A DNA stretch of 64,000 nt, taken from positions 1 through 64,000 of the forward strand of contig NZ_MAOC01000022.1 in assembly GCF_001884135.1 (NCBI RefSeq). The letters run 5' to 3'. The notes under the pieces were generated by a model. The model was not told the origin of the DNA. It did not search any database and saw only the letters and a program-made list of their open reading frames with translations. The DNA is from Bacillus nitratireducens (GTDB lineage: Bacteria > Bacillota > Bacilli > Bacillales > Bacillaceae_G). The translations under genes were made by a program, and so were the position numbers. Below, in pieces: positions 26,036 to 34,794 of the stretch (position 1 is its first letter; each line of letters starts with the position of its first letter).

Positions 26036-26180
26036 ATGAAATGAAAAAGCAGCTAGATGCAAACTAGCTGCTTAGCCCCAGGGAAAGGGAGAAAAAGATT
26101 GGGTACTCAAAAAATCAACGATAGCTGTTTATCAGCCTGAGTATAGTATAGACAAATTTAAAAATATTATACAGATCTGG

Positions 26181-26396
26181 TTAGGCCGTACCAACTTGGT
26201 TTTGATCTGCTAAATCAGAATCAAATGTATTAGTCGCGCTAACCCCACTAAAAGTGTTCACAACGAAACCAACGTTAGATGCGCCAGAACCGTTATAAGC
26301 TTTTGTATTCTCTTTTGGAGAAACGTTATAGAAATCACCTAAGTTGAAAGACCCGTTACTATTTTGTACAACTAAATTCCCGACAACTGAGGGCAT
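26181..26396 (-). CDS. GerPA/GerPF family spore germination protein, stand-alone
   Basis: 71 residues starting MPSVVGNLVVQNSNGSFNLG, then DFYNVSPKENTKAYNGSGASN, the core of the GerPA/GerPF family. In B. cereus the six-gene gerP operon helps germinants pass the coat. Here a single member stands alone, which points to a lineage-specific paralogue. AGGTG lies six bases before this ATG; the GTG three codons upstream overlaps that site and is rejected as start. Confidence 0.88.
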   Translation of the reverse strand: MPSVVGNLVVQNSNGSFNLGDFYNVSPKENTKAYNGSGASNVGFVVNTFSGVSATNTFDSDLADQNQVGTA

Positions 26397-26608
26397 AATT
26401 TTCACCTACTTTATAAGTAATTGTTTGCACTACTATATGAAGGTATAGTCTAATTGGTTCGTTTGACAAATATTGTGGGATATGAAAACGTTTGAAGCTT
26501 TATTTAATTAATTGGGCAAAAAGTATGTTAGAAGTAACGAAGAGTTGAATTTTAAAAAGTATAAATTTGAATAATCAATATATACGCAATTAAAGGAGGC
26601 AAAATGTA

Positions 26609-26956
26609 ATGGATAATGTTATAAAAACAGTAGATTTAACAGATGCAGAATCAAGTAAACTTGTTGCTTTTATTTGTAGTAATGATGTTACATTGATCGA
26701 AAAAGCATTTTGTCCTAATGAAATAAAATTAAAGTTTAATGAAATAGCGATTTTATCGGCGATTAAAACAGCATATATTACGAAAGTATCTATAAGGAAA
26801 GAACTTGAAGCGATTTTTCACGATACAGGCGTTTTATTAGTGAAGCAAAATGTTGAAAGGAATAGTACTCAATCTATAACAATGCATTTTGAACAATTTA
26901 AAAAGTTGCAAAATGAGATTGAGACTTTAAATAAAAGCGTGTTTAAGTCTACGTGA
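26609..26956 (+). CDS. Hypothetical protein, 115 aa
   Basis: MDNVIKTVDLTDAESSKLVA... soluble, mainly alpha/beta. A canonical AAAGGAGG stands 9 bases upstream. No family recognised. A strong terminator follows within 170 bases. Confidence 0.65.
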   Translation: MDNVIKTVDLTDAESSKLVAFICSNDVTLIEKAFCPNEIKLKFNEIAILSAIKTAYITKVSIRKELEAIFHDTGVLLVKQNVERNSTQSITMHFEQFKKLQNEIETLNKSVFKST

Positions 26957-27121
26957 AAATACTTGGATAAAGGTGGACCATGTTATGTTGAAAATGTGGA
27001 TTGAAAAGTATTTGGATAAATCGAACCGTAAACATAAATATACTTTCATCATTGTGTAACCTAGATTTATTGATATGAGAAATGTAGGAAAGTGCAGATA
27101 TAATTTAAAAATAATAAAGAT

Positions 27122-27164
27122 ACAAACAAAAAGAGTAACTATGATGGTTACTCTTTTTGTTTGT
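27122..27164. terminator. Strong bidirectional terminator
   Basis: Perfect 18-bp stem ACAAACAAAAAGAGTAAC (27122-27139) with its complement at 27147-27164. Confidence 0.9.
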
Positions 27165-27271
27165 AATATGTATTATCAAAAATACTTCTAAAGTATGAGA
27201 TGAATTGATACTTAAGTAAGAATTTGAATAAGAATAAAAAGAGTAACATTAATTGAAAGGAGGAGATGAAG

Positions 27272-27979
27272 TTGGAGCGAAACGACATTGGAAAACTTGT
27301 AATTATTACTGGAGTAACGCAAGGGCTAGGACGTGCATTGGTTGATAGGTTTCATGAATTGGGATGGAACATAGTAGGCTGTGGACGCTCAAAAAATAAA
27401 ATTGAAGAGCTTAATAAATATTATGGTGCTTCACATGATTTTCAAATAATTGATGTTTCAAATCATCAACAAGTTAGTAAATGGGCAAGTAGTATTCTTA
27501 ATAAGTATAGGGCTCCTGATATGTTAATAAATAATGCATCGATTGTTAATCAAAACGCACCGTTATGGAAAGTTCCCGCTCAAGAATTTGAAAGTGTAAT
27601 GAGTGTAAATGTGAACGGGGTAGTAAATGTCATTAGGGCGTTCGTCCCGGCGATGATAGCTAGAAAAAAAGGGATTATTATTAATATGAGCTCTAGTTGG
27701 GGAAGAGAAGGTGAGGCTGAACTTGCGCCATATTGTGCTTCGAAGTTTGCTATTGAAGGTATCACGCAGTCCATGGCAATGGAACTACCAAATGGCATGG
27801 CTGTAGTTGCCTTAGATCCAGGTGGCAGTATTAGCACTCCAATGCTTCACTTATGTGCACCTCAATATGTAAAAGAATCTCCTACACCTGAAATGTGGTC
27901 ACATAAAGCAATTCATTATATATTAAATATATCAATAGATAAAAACGGTGACTCATTGACATGTCCGGTATGCATTTAA
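27272..27979 (+). CDS. Short-chain dehydrogenase/reductase
   Basis: An NAD(P)-dependent classical SDR of about 235 residues: nucleotide motif TGVTQGLG near the start, NNAS, the catalytic Ser in NMSSSWG, and YCASK (Tyr and Lys). The substrate is unknown. I favour TTG 27272 as start, eight bases after GGAGG; ATG 27266 is only two bases from that site. Gene stands alone with its own terminator. Confidence 0.9.
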   Translation: MERNDIGKLVIITGVTQGLGRALVDRFHELGWNIVGCGRSKNKIEELNKYYGASHDFQIIDVSNHQQVSKWASSILNKYRAPDMLINNASIVNQNAPLWKVPAQEFESVMSVNVNGVVNVIRAFVPAMIARKKGIIINMSSSWGREGEAELAPYCASKFAIEGITQSMAMELPNGMAVVALDPGGSISTPMLHLCAPQYVKESPTPEMWSHKAIHYILNISIDKNGDSLTCPVCI

Positions 27980-28089
27980 TGTTTAGATAGGTATTAAATG
28001 TGATATGCACATTTTTGAAGGACAAGCATATATTGAAGTATGTAGAAAGCATTTGCAAATTAGACATTTATCGAGAAAGCCCTTGTCAA

Positions 28090-28116
28090 AAAAGAGCACC
28101 TGAAAGGTGCTCTTTT
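28090..28116 (+). terminator. Terminator after the SDR gene
   Basis: Perfect 12-bp stem AAAAGAGCACCT/AGGTGCTCTTTT with a GAA loop. Confidence 0.9.
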
Positions 28117-28233
28117 GTATTATTAGTACATTATGTGATGCACAAAATTACATATGAAAAATAAAATAATGAATTAAAGGTGATATTTGTTTGTTTCGAA
28201 TGTACTAGAAAATTTAAATATAGGTGATGGGAA

Positions 28234-28887
28234 ATGAACCTACGCGATTTAGAATTGACAGGGGCTTGGTTTCAAGTAGGAGGAAATCTTATAGCAGCAA
28301 TTGGAACAACTAGAGGGTTTGCAGGGGAAGAAAAGATTGAGTCGGATCTTGTTATTGTAGGGAGTTCATTACAAGCTCTCGGATATATATTACAAATTAT
28401 AGCAACTAATGATGCGAAAGATGAAGATGAGAAGCAAGAGGTAACTATAGATAACAAAAATAAGGCGCTAGCAAAAACGGGGATTGAGTTATTAGCTTTA
28501 GGTAATATTTCTAATGTAATAGGAACGTATTTTAATCTCAATGAACAAATGAAAGAAAATGATTTCCTTATAATTACTGGAAATAGTTTGCAATCAATTG
28601 GCGCTTTTTTAGGAGTAGAAGTAGCATTGAATGAGATAAATGGAATACAGTGGATTATCGTATTAGGGAATTCAATGCAAAGTCTAGGTGCGGGATTACA
28701 AGCATATCAAGGTATTCAAAATGTATCAAAAGAAGAAAAGGGAAACGAAGACAGTAATATAGATAAAGAAGATCAACGTATAATAGGGCTAATAGGTATT
28801 TGGATACAGGCAATAGGTACTGTAATTTCAGCAATTGGATTAACCGAAATAGTAGAGGAACAACGATTGGAATCTAAGAAAAGGTGA
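28234..28887 (+). CDS. Protein built of hydrophobic internal repeats (DUF6944-like)
   Basis: 217 residues made of six or so diverged units of 25-40 residues, each with a Q-A/S-I/L-G core: WFQVGGNLIAAIG, SSLQALGYILQ, IELLALGNISNVIG, GNSLQSIGAFLG, GNSMQSLGAGLQA, IWIQAIGTVISAIG. Units are amphipathic helices with Gly and small residues; polar Glu/Lys linkers lie between. No signal peptide. It may lie on or in the membrane. I associate it with an uncharacterised Bacillus family (DUF6944), unverified. GGTGATGG precedes the ATG. Confidence 0.7.
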   Translation: MNLRDLELTGAWFQVGGNLIAAIGTTRGFAGEEKIESDLVIVGSSLQALGYILQIIATNDAKDEDEKQEVTIDNKNKALAKTGIELLALGNISNVIGTYFNLNEQMKENDFLIITGNSLQSIGAFLGVEVALNEINGIQWIIVLGNSMQSLGAGLQAYQGIQNVSKEEKGNEDSNIDKEDQRIIGLIGIWIQAIGTVISAIGLTEIVEEQRLESKKR

Positions 28888-29186
28888 TGAAATACTCATT
28901 TCAATGAAGTTTGGAGTATTTCAATTTTAGAAGTAGGACAAGATGGATGTGTTAATTGTTTTGTAGGCTTTTTCATATAGGTGTAGAATATACATATAAA
29001 TGAACAAGTGAAAATAACTTGATAACGTTAGTGAGACGCTCCTCATTTAGTTGTACTATTATATGTGATTTTTGTAATGATGAGTTCTTATATATGCTTT
29101 TAGAAATAACATAATTTCATAGGTTTGTTAGTATAGGAGATGGATGGGTGAGAATTGAAAAATAAACATTAAGGAGTTTTTTAGAC
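28888..29186. other. Intergenic region, nothing recognised
   Basis: About 300 AT-rich bases. Only AAGGAG (29170-29175) before the YqaE-like gene is functional by inspection. Confidence 0.4.
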
Positions 29187-29393
29187 ATGATGTACTTATT
29201 AGCAATTTTACTTCCGCCGGTAGCTGTTTTATTTTGCGGAAAGCCGTTTCAAGCGATTATTAATTTCATTTTAACTTTAATTTTTTGGGTTCCAGGAGCG
29301 ATACACGCAGTTCTTGTCGTACATGATAAAAAAGCCGACAGGCGACTTAAAAGACAAATTCAAGCGTACGATGAAATTAATAAAAGAAGATAG
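29187..29393 (+). CDS. YqaE/Pmp3 family membrane protein
   Basis: 68 residues: two hydrophobic helices with the Pmp3 signature (LLPPVAVLFCGKPFQAIINF, LTLIFWVPGAIHAV) and a basic tail. Pmp3-type proteolipids influence membrane potential and salt stress in other organisms. ATG 29187 and 29190 are both possible behind AAGGAG. Confidence 0.88.
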   Translation: MMYLLAILLPPVAVLFCGKPFQAIINFILTLIFWVPGAIHAVLVVHDKKADRRLKRQIQAYDEINKRR

Positions 29394-29414
29394 AAGGTGA
29401 ATTGCAAGTGAAAA

Positions 29415-29460
29415 CATACAAAAAAGAAAGGGAATTTGATTCGCCTTTCTTTTTTGTATG
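29415..29460. terminator. Bidirectional terminator
   Basis: Perfect 17-bp stem CATACAAAAAAGAAAGG/CCTTTCTTTTTTGTATG between convergent genes. Confidence 0.88.
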
Positions 29461-29470
29461 CCAATCAAGT

Positions 29471-29680
29471 TTAAATTTTAGTATAGCGGTAAGAATTTTT
29501 AATATAGGTATTATGATAATAACTTTTAGAGTGTGCGTTTAATAAACCGGTGTAAATACTTTCTGGTACGTTAAAGAAATCATACATACCATTCTTCAGT
29601 TGAATACGTAAAATCATCGAAAAAGGATTATAGCCAACAGCAACTATATTTTTTGAGATAACGGGAGAGAGCTTCATCAA
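29471..29680 (-). CDS. KTSC domain protein, 69 aa
   Basis: PVISKNIVAVGYNPFSMILR, then NGMYDFFNVPESIYTGLLNA, HSKSYYHNTYIKNSYRY: a complete stand-alone KTSC domain, the small domain often found at the end of lysyl-tRNA synthetase-like proteins. Function unknown. Start either TTG (ending 29680) at 7 bases from AAGGAG or the next ATG. Confidence 0.82.
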   Translation of the reverse strand: MMKLSPVISKNIVAVGYNPFSMILRIQLKNGMYDFFNVPESIYTGLLNAHSKSYYHNTYIKNSYRYTKI

Positions 29681-30146
29681 TACGCAACTCCTTACTTTTC
29701 ATTTTAGGTGGTTTCTTCTTGATAAGGGGATTGTCGTGTTGAAATCCTAATAATTAAAGAGGTATTATATTTATATGCAATATATCAAATGTTCTTTATA
29801 CGTAATTATAAGGAAGTTCACACGAAGTACATATCGTTGTGCTATTTTTATTTCACCTTTGATTTATAAATAAGAAAATATTGACCATTTGAAAAAAAGG
29901 TATATTATTTATACGAGGTATTAAAAATTCACTTCTTACATTCTATGCTTTAAGGGGCAGCATTATTAGAAAAAATAGAAGTGAAAATAGTTTGTATAAG
30001 AAGTATTCTAAAATTTATAATCTGTGAATTGGGAAAATATTGAATGCTCCAGGTCAATATACTTTCTTAATTAAATTCAGTTTAGAAAGTGACCTCAATA
30101 TTTTTAAGTAAATCAACGGGAGAATTGAAAGGCAGGAGAAAGTAAC
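29681..30146. other. Intergenic region upstream of the class A PBP
   Basis: AGGTCA..ACTTTCT (about 30052-30068) can pair with AGAAAGTGACCT (about 30085-30096), giving an imperfect hairpin just before the PBP gene, followed by AATATTTTTAAG, so it could attenuate transcription. GGCAGGAG precedes the ATG. No gene seen. Confidence 0.45.
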
Positions 30147-32630
30147 ATGTCAGAAAATTATCGTTCTCGAGAGGAGCGACGACAAGTTCAAAAGAAAAAA
30201 CAGCCAGCTTCTAAAACACAAAAACCAAAAGGTAAAACATCATTCTTTCGTAAGTTTTTAATTAGTTGTTTATTACTTGGTATTGTTGGTTTAGTGGCGG
30301 GGGTTGCTACCTTTTTCGTTATGATAAAGGATGCGCCAAAACTTGAGAAAGCAAAACTTGTTAATCCGTTATCCTCAAAAATTTATGATAAAGACGGGAA
30401 TTTGGTATATGAATATGGGAAAGAAAAGCGGACGAATGTAACGTATGATCAAATTCCTAAATTAGTAGAAAATGCATTTTTAGCGACAGAAGATGCACGT
30501 TTTTATGAGCATAGTGGAGTAGACTTTAAAGGTACTGCACGTGCGGTTTTAGTCAGTCTTAAAGGAGATTATGGCTCTCAAGGTGGAAGTACGATAACGC
30601 AGCAAGTTATTAAAAACTACTTCTTATCGATGGAAAAGACGTCAAAACGTAAAGTTCAGGAAATATATTTAGCGTATAAGCTAGAACAACAGTATTCAAA
30701 ACATGAAATTTTAGAGATGTATTTAAATAAAATTAATTTAGGTAACCGTTCATATGGAATCGCAACAGCGGCACAAAACTACTACGGTAAAGAATTAAAA
30801 GATTTAACATTACCAGAAGTTGCGATGCTAGCTGGCTTACCAAAAGCACCGAATAACTATGACCCAACGAAAAAAGAAAATGTTCAAAGGGCAACAGAAA
30901 GAAGAAATACTGTACTAGGATTAATGAATCGACATGGGTATATAACAAAACAAGAAATGGAAGAAGCATCGAAAGTTGACGTAGAAAAGGGACTTAAGAC
31001 TGCAACTGAACTACAAGCAATGCCATATCCAGCATTTATGGATGCGGTTGTGAAAGAAGTAGAAAAAGAACTACCAGATGCTAATATTGGTTCTGACGGT
31101 TTAGAGATTTATACAACATTGGATCCAAAAGCACAGAAATTAGCTGATAATATTTTAAATACAAATATTATTGATTACCCAAATGATAAATTCCAAGGTG
31201 CTTTCACATTTATGGATACAAAGACAGGAGAAGTTCGCGCTATAGGTAGTGGGCGTGGTGAAAATAAAGCAGTATTTAAAGGGCATAATATGGCGATTGA
31301 ATTAGATCGTGCAGCTGGTTCGACAATGAAGCCAATCTTTGATTACGGCCCTGCTATTGAATACTTAAAATGGGCTACGTATCATCAAATTGATGATTCT
31401 CCATTTAAATATTCAACTGGACAAGAACTTCGAAATGCGGACAGAAGTCATTTAGGCCCAATTACTATGCGTGAAGCATTAAAAATGTCACGTAACGTTC
31501 CAGCGGTTAAAACTGCAAAAGAAGTAGGACTTAATAAATCAAAGGAATTCTCTGAGAAATTAGGTATTACATTTAATAAAGCGCCAGCAGAATCTACAGC
31601 TATTGGTACAAACGAAGTATCACCAACTGAAATGGCGGGTGCTTATGCGGCATTTGGTAATGATGGTAAGTATACGAAGCCGCACTTTGTTAAGAAAGTA
31701 GTTTATCCAGACGGCAAGTCGCAAAGTTTTGGACAAAAACCAAAACAAGTTATGGCTGATTCTACAGCATATATGATTACTGATATGCTTCGTTCAGTAG
31801 TGACATCTGGTACTGGTACAGCAGCAAATGTGGGCTCTTTAGATGTAGCTGGTAAAACAGGTACAACAAACTATGATTCAAAACAAATAGCGAAATATAA
31901 AATTCCAGAAAGTGCAACTCGTGATAGTTGGTTTGCAGGATATACGCCGCAATATACAATGGCAGTATGGACTGGATATATGAAAGATGGTAAAGACGAG
32001 TATATTAGTAGTAAAAATACGAAAATTGCACAGTTGATCTTTAAAGAAATGATGAGCGAGATGGCTACAGATAAATCACGCTTTAAAATGCCAAGTAGTG
32101 TTATTCAAGAAGGTAGTGAGTTACGTATAAAAGGTGAAAAACGTGATTCATCTCCAAATACGAGCGTACCGGATACAACTGAGCAACCAAAGCAAGACCA
32201 ACAGCAAAAAACTGAAGAAGAGAAGAAGCAAGAAGAATTAAAGAAACAGGAAGAACTTAAGAAACAAGAAGAGCAAAAGAAACAAGATGAACTTAAGAAG
32301 CAAGAAGAGCAAAAGAAACAAGAAGAGCAAAAGAAACAAGATGAACAGAATAAGCAAAATGAACAAAACAATGGAAATGGTCAAGGAAATACAACTCCAC
32401 CGAACAATGGTGGAGGCCAAGGAACTCCAAATCCACCAACCACTGGTGGAGGCCAAGGAACTCCAAATCCACCAACCACTGGGGGTGGGCAAGAAACTCC
32501 AAATCCACCAACCACTGGAGGTGGCCAAGGAACTCCAAATCCACCAACCACTGGGGGTGGGCAGGAAACTCCAACCCCACCAACTACTGGTGGGAACACA
32601 GGAGAGGCTCCTTCCAATAATGGACAATAA
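30147..32630 (+). CDS. Class A penicillin-binding protein (PBP1A type) with repeat-built tail
   Basis: 827 residues. Short basic cytoplasmic head, membrane anchor about 34-60, glycosyltransferase domain with catalytic Glu in ATEDARFYEHSG (Glu115) and GGSTITQQ, then transpeptidase with STMK (Ser about 392), SRN (about 448) and KTGTT (about 570). It polymerises and cross-links peptidoglycan outside the membrane. The last 150 residues are a charged Lys/Glu/Gln stretch (KKQEELKKQEE...) and five 12-residue GGGQGTPNPPTT repeats, likely a flexible or wall-reaching tail. Stands alone with a terminator; one of several ponA-like genes expected in the group. Confidence 0.94.
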   Translation: MSENYRSREERRQVQKKKQPASKTQKPKGKTSFFRKFLISCLLLGIVGLVAGVATFFVMIKDAPKLEKAKLVNPLSSKIYDKDGNLVYEYGKEKRTNVTYDQIPKLVENAFLATEDARFYEHSGVDFKGTARAVLVSLKGDYGSQGGSTITQQVIKNYFLSMEKTSKRKVQEIYLAYKLEQQYSKHEILEMYLNKINLGNRSYGIATAAQNYYGKELKDLTLPEVAMLAGLPKAPNNYDPTKKENVQRATERRNTVLGLMNRHGYITKQEMEEASKVDVEKGLKTATELQAMPYPAFMDAVVKEVEKELPDANIGSDGLEIYTTLDPKAQKLADNILNTNIIDYPNDKFQGAFTFMDTKTGEVRAIGSGRGENKAVFKGHNMAIELDRAAGSTMKPIFDYGPAIEYLKWATYHQIDDSPFKYSTGQELRNADRSHLGPITMREALKMSRNVPAVKTAKEVGLNKSKEFSEKLGITFNKAPAESTAIGTNEVSPTEMAGAYAAFGNDGKYTKPHFVKKVVYPDGKSQSFGQKPKQVMADSTAYMITDMLRSVVTSGTGTAANVGSLDVAGKTGTTNYDSKQIAKYKIPESATRDSWFAGYTPQYTMAVWTGYMKDGKDEYISSKNTKIAQLIFKEMMSEMATDKSRFKMPSSVIQEGSELRIKGEKRDSSPNTSVPDTTEQPKQDQQQKTEEEKKQEELKKQEELKKQEEQKKQDELKKQEEQKKQEEQKKQDEQNKQNEQNNGNGQGNTTPPNNGGGQGTPNPPTTGGGQGTPNPPTTGGGQETPNPPTTGGGQGTPNPPTTGGGQETPTPPTTGGNTGEAPSNNGQ
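32409..32588 (+). repeat. 36-bp tandem repeat, five copies, in the PBP gene
   Basis: Units start at 32409, 32445, 32481, 32517 and 32553, each 36 bases coding GGGQ(G/E)TPNPPTT-like residues. Copies 1 and 2 are identical; others differ at a few bases, alternating GGC-CAA-GGA and GGG-CA(A/G)-GAA forms. Unit length is a multiple of three, so copy number can change without breaking the frame. Confidence 0.92.
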
Positions 32631-32642
32631 ATAATTCATTTT

Positions 32643-32690
32643 AAAAGCACCAAAGGTACCGGGAAAAACGGTTTCTTTGGTGCTTTTTGT
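32643..32690 (+). terminator. Terminator of the PBP gene
   Basis: AAAAGCACCAAAG (32643-32655) pairs with CTTTGGTGCTTTT (32675-32687). Confidence 0.88.
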
Positions 32691-32712
32691 ATTATAAAGA
32701 GTAATATTATTT

Positions 32713-32991
32713 TTAAATGTTAAAAGTACCATAGAAATTTTGAAAGTAAATTGATGGGAAATGATAAAAAATTTGAGTCGGAGGTATTGGATAACTAGGG
32801 CTATAAAAAGTAGTACTACTAGGGTGTGTACCATGATGCCAAAATGAAGGGGTGACTTGGTCAGTCGATTGATATTGTTGCCAAGCGGCAGGAAGCTCGA
32901 TACCAACATCGGAACTAGCTGTATGAACGACAGGAACATGTATTGAGGGAGCTGATGGTACAACGGCGGTTATTCTTGGTGATACCCACAT
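32713..32991 (-). CDS. Pro/Ser/Tyr/Phe-rich protein, 92 aa
   Basis: From the ATG ending at 32991 (AGGAGTGATC upstream): MWVSPRITAVVPSAPSIHVP, then an aromatic and His/Pro-rich tail (WHHGTHPSSTTFYSPSYPIP). The longer frame to 33123 has no ribosome site. Composition recalls spore coat or exosporium proteins. It is convergent with the PBP gene and divergent from the MFS gene. Moderate doubt that it is real. Confidence 0.45.
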   Translation of the reverse strand: MWVSPRITAVVPSAPSIHVPVVHTASSDVGIELPAAWQQYQSTDQVTPSFWHHGTHPSSTTFYSPSYPIPPTQIFYHFPSIYFQNFYGTFNI

Positions 32992-33226
32992 GAAAACGAT
33001 CACTCCTAAGTTTAATAATAAAATAGTATATTCTTTTAGAACATATAAAGGTACATATATAGGTTTTTTGCTTAAAACATAGGTATAAAGTCGTAAGACC
33101 AACTTAAATTGACGGTAGACCATTTATTATGAAAAGATACGTCTATTAGCGGAGGGCAAGGGAACATGAAAAATATACAATTGATGTGTTGATTGCAATA
33201 TTTTACGTGTTTATGGAGGGATTTTA

Positions 33227-34372
33227 ATGGAACGATTATGGACGAAATCATTTATACAAATGACTATCGCGATGTTATTTTTATTTACGGGGTTTTATTT
33301 ACTTGTTCCAACGCTCCCGCTCTTTATTAAAGAGATTGGTGGAAATGAATCGCAAGTTGGACTGATGATGGGAATGTTTACAATAGCAGCAGTTGTAATA
33401 CGGCCGATTATTGGAGGTATGTTAGATCAATATGGTAGAAGATCTTTTATTATTTTCGGACTCATATTTTTTGGGATAACGATGTATTCGTATAATTTAG
33501 CATCGACTATTGTCCTTTTAGCTGTTTTACGTGTTATTCACGGAGTGACGTGGGCTGTTTCTACAACAGCAGTTGGAACAGCGATAACTGATATTATTCC
33601 AGATTCACGTCGTGGTGAAGGAATGGGCTGGTATGGCATGGCGATGACAATCGCGATGGCAATTGGCCCGATGATTGGATTATGGGTTGTTCAAAATTAT
33701 TCATTTCATGGTCTATTCTTGTTAGCAACTCTTTTATCCTTTATGGCAGTCGTATTATCGTTAATAACGAAGATGCCATTCACGCCACAAAAAGAAAAAG
33801 GGAAAATTCAGCTGTTTGAAAAATCCGTTTTATCAATAACGATTGTTGTATTCTTTTTATCATTTGCATATGGAGGAATAACAACATTTTTACCGTTATT
33901 CGCGTCATCAATTGATGTGAATCCTGGGACATTCTTTCTTGTATATGCAATTGCTTTAACAATTGTAAGACCTATTTCAGGAAAACTATTAGATAAATAT
34001 GGAGAAGTTTTTATCATACTTCCGGCACTATGTATTACTATTTTAGCGATAGTTGTACTAACGATTTCAAATGGTTTGACAGGTGTAATGATTGCGGCGG
34101 CATTATATGGTGTTGGATTCGGTTCAGCACAGCCTGCTTTGCAAGCAGCGATGCTGACAATTGTTGATCCTAGTAAAAGAGGAGTTGCTAACGCTTCATT
34201 CTTTACCGCTTTTGATTTAGGGATTGGATTAGGTGCGATTTTACTTGGAGTTGTTTCACAAATGTTTGGTTACCGTATTTTATTCGCAGGTAGTGCAATT
34301 TCAGGATTAATAGCTTTAATTATATTTGTCATTTCTGTAAAACAACAATTAGGCAAAAAAGATTTTGCGTAA
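33227..34372 (+). CDS. Major facilitator superfamily transporter
   Basis: 381 residues, twelve hydrophobic helices, with the MFS loop motif GGMLDQYGRRS after helix 2 and a related GKLLDKYG after helix 8. Likely a drug or metabolite exporter. GGAGGG precedes the ATG. No neighbouring gene indicates the substrate. Confidence 0.9.
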   Translation: MERLWTKSFIQMTIAMLFLFTGFYLLVPTLPLFIKEIGGNESQVGLMMGMFTIAAVVIRPIIGGMLDQYGRRSFIIFGLIFFGITMYSYNLASTIVLLAVLRVIHGVTWAVSTTAVGTAITDIIPDSRRGEGMGWYGMAMTIAMAIGPMIGLWVVQNYSFHGLFLLATLLSFMAVVLSLITKMPFTPQKEKGKIQLFEKSVLSITIVVFFLSFAYGGITTFLPLFASSIDVNPGTFFLVYAIALTIVRPISGKLLDKYGEVFIILPALCITILAIVVLTISNGLTGVMIAAALYGVGFGSAQPALQAAMLTIVDPSKRGVANASFFTAFDLGIGLGAILLGVVSQMFGYRILFAGSAISGLIALIIFVISVKQQLGKKDFA

Positions 34373-34464
34373 ATAGGAAGAGCGAAGGTGAAATTTTCAA
34401 TTGAACACGATGCTCGACGATGCTTTAAGGAAGAATTGCGTATAAAGTATGATGAATCAATTTG

Positions 34465-34600
34465 ATTTATCCCGCTACTTGCGGGCAGTAAGACTCTCAC
34501 CTCAAAATTCGGTGGAAGCCCTGCTGCCCGTAAACGTCCGATTGATGAAGGCTAATAATCAGTAGGGGATGAACAAAAAAACCACTGATTAAAGTTTCAC
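34465..34600. repeat. bcr1-like repeat element, well preserved copy
   Basis: CCCGCTACTTGCGGGCAGTA opens the element; CTCAAAATTCGGTGGAAGCC, CTGCTGCCCGTAAACG and GGCTAATAATCAGTAGGGG follow. CCCGC/GCGGG and GGGCAG/CTGCCC can fold, so the element is highly structured as RNA. Same block order as 25895-26035. Fits my memory of the B. cereus-group bcr1 element. Confidence 0.68.
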
Positions 34601-34630
34601 TTTATTGTAATGTGCGGAGGAAATAGTACA

Positions 34631-34794
34631 ATTTATCTAGGATATTCTTTAGGAATTGTTTCTGAGAAACCAGTTCGGGAAATAGTGTCAGTTGAGAAAG
34701 ATGATAGTTTATTTTTATAGATTTTGATGATCTTTCGTACTTTCAAAACTATGAATTAGTTGCAAGCTATCGTAAAGAAACGGAAGAAATTTAA
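34631..34794 (+). pseudogene. Small frameshifted gene remnant
   Basis: Behind CGGAGGAAAT an open stretch reads IYLGYSLGIVSEKPVREIVS, then VEKDDS; after a one-base shift it continues FIDFDDLSYFQNYELVASYR to a stop at 34794. No start codon is left in good position. It would have been a protein of about 60 residues, not recognised. Confidence 0.45.

Noticed and set aside
32409-32588. Regular 36-bp repeats as a CRISPR array
   Set aside because: Repeats are contiguous with no unique spacers and are in frame within the PBP gene.
32238-32963. Long open frame on the minus strand across the PBP repeat region
   Set aside because: Low-complexity mirror of Lys/Glu and Gly/Pro codons on the plus strand; no ribosome site and no independent coding pattern.
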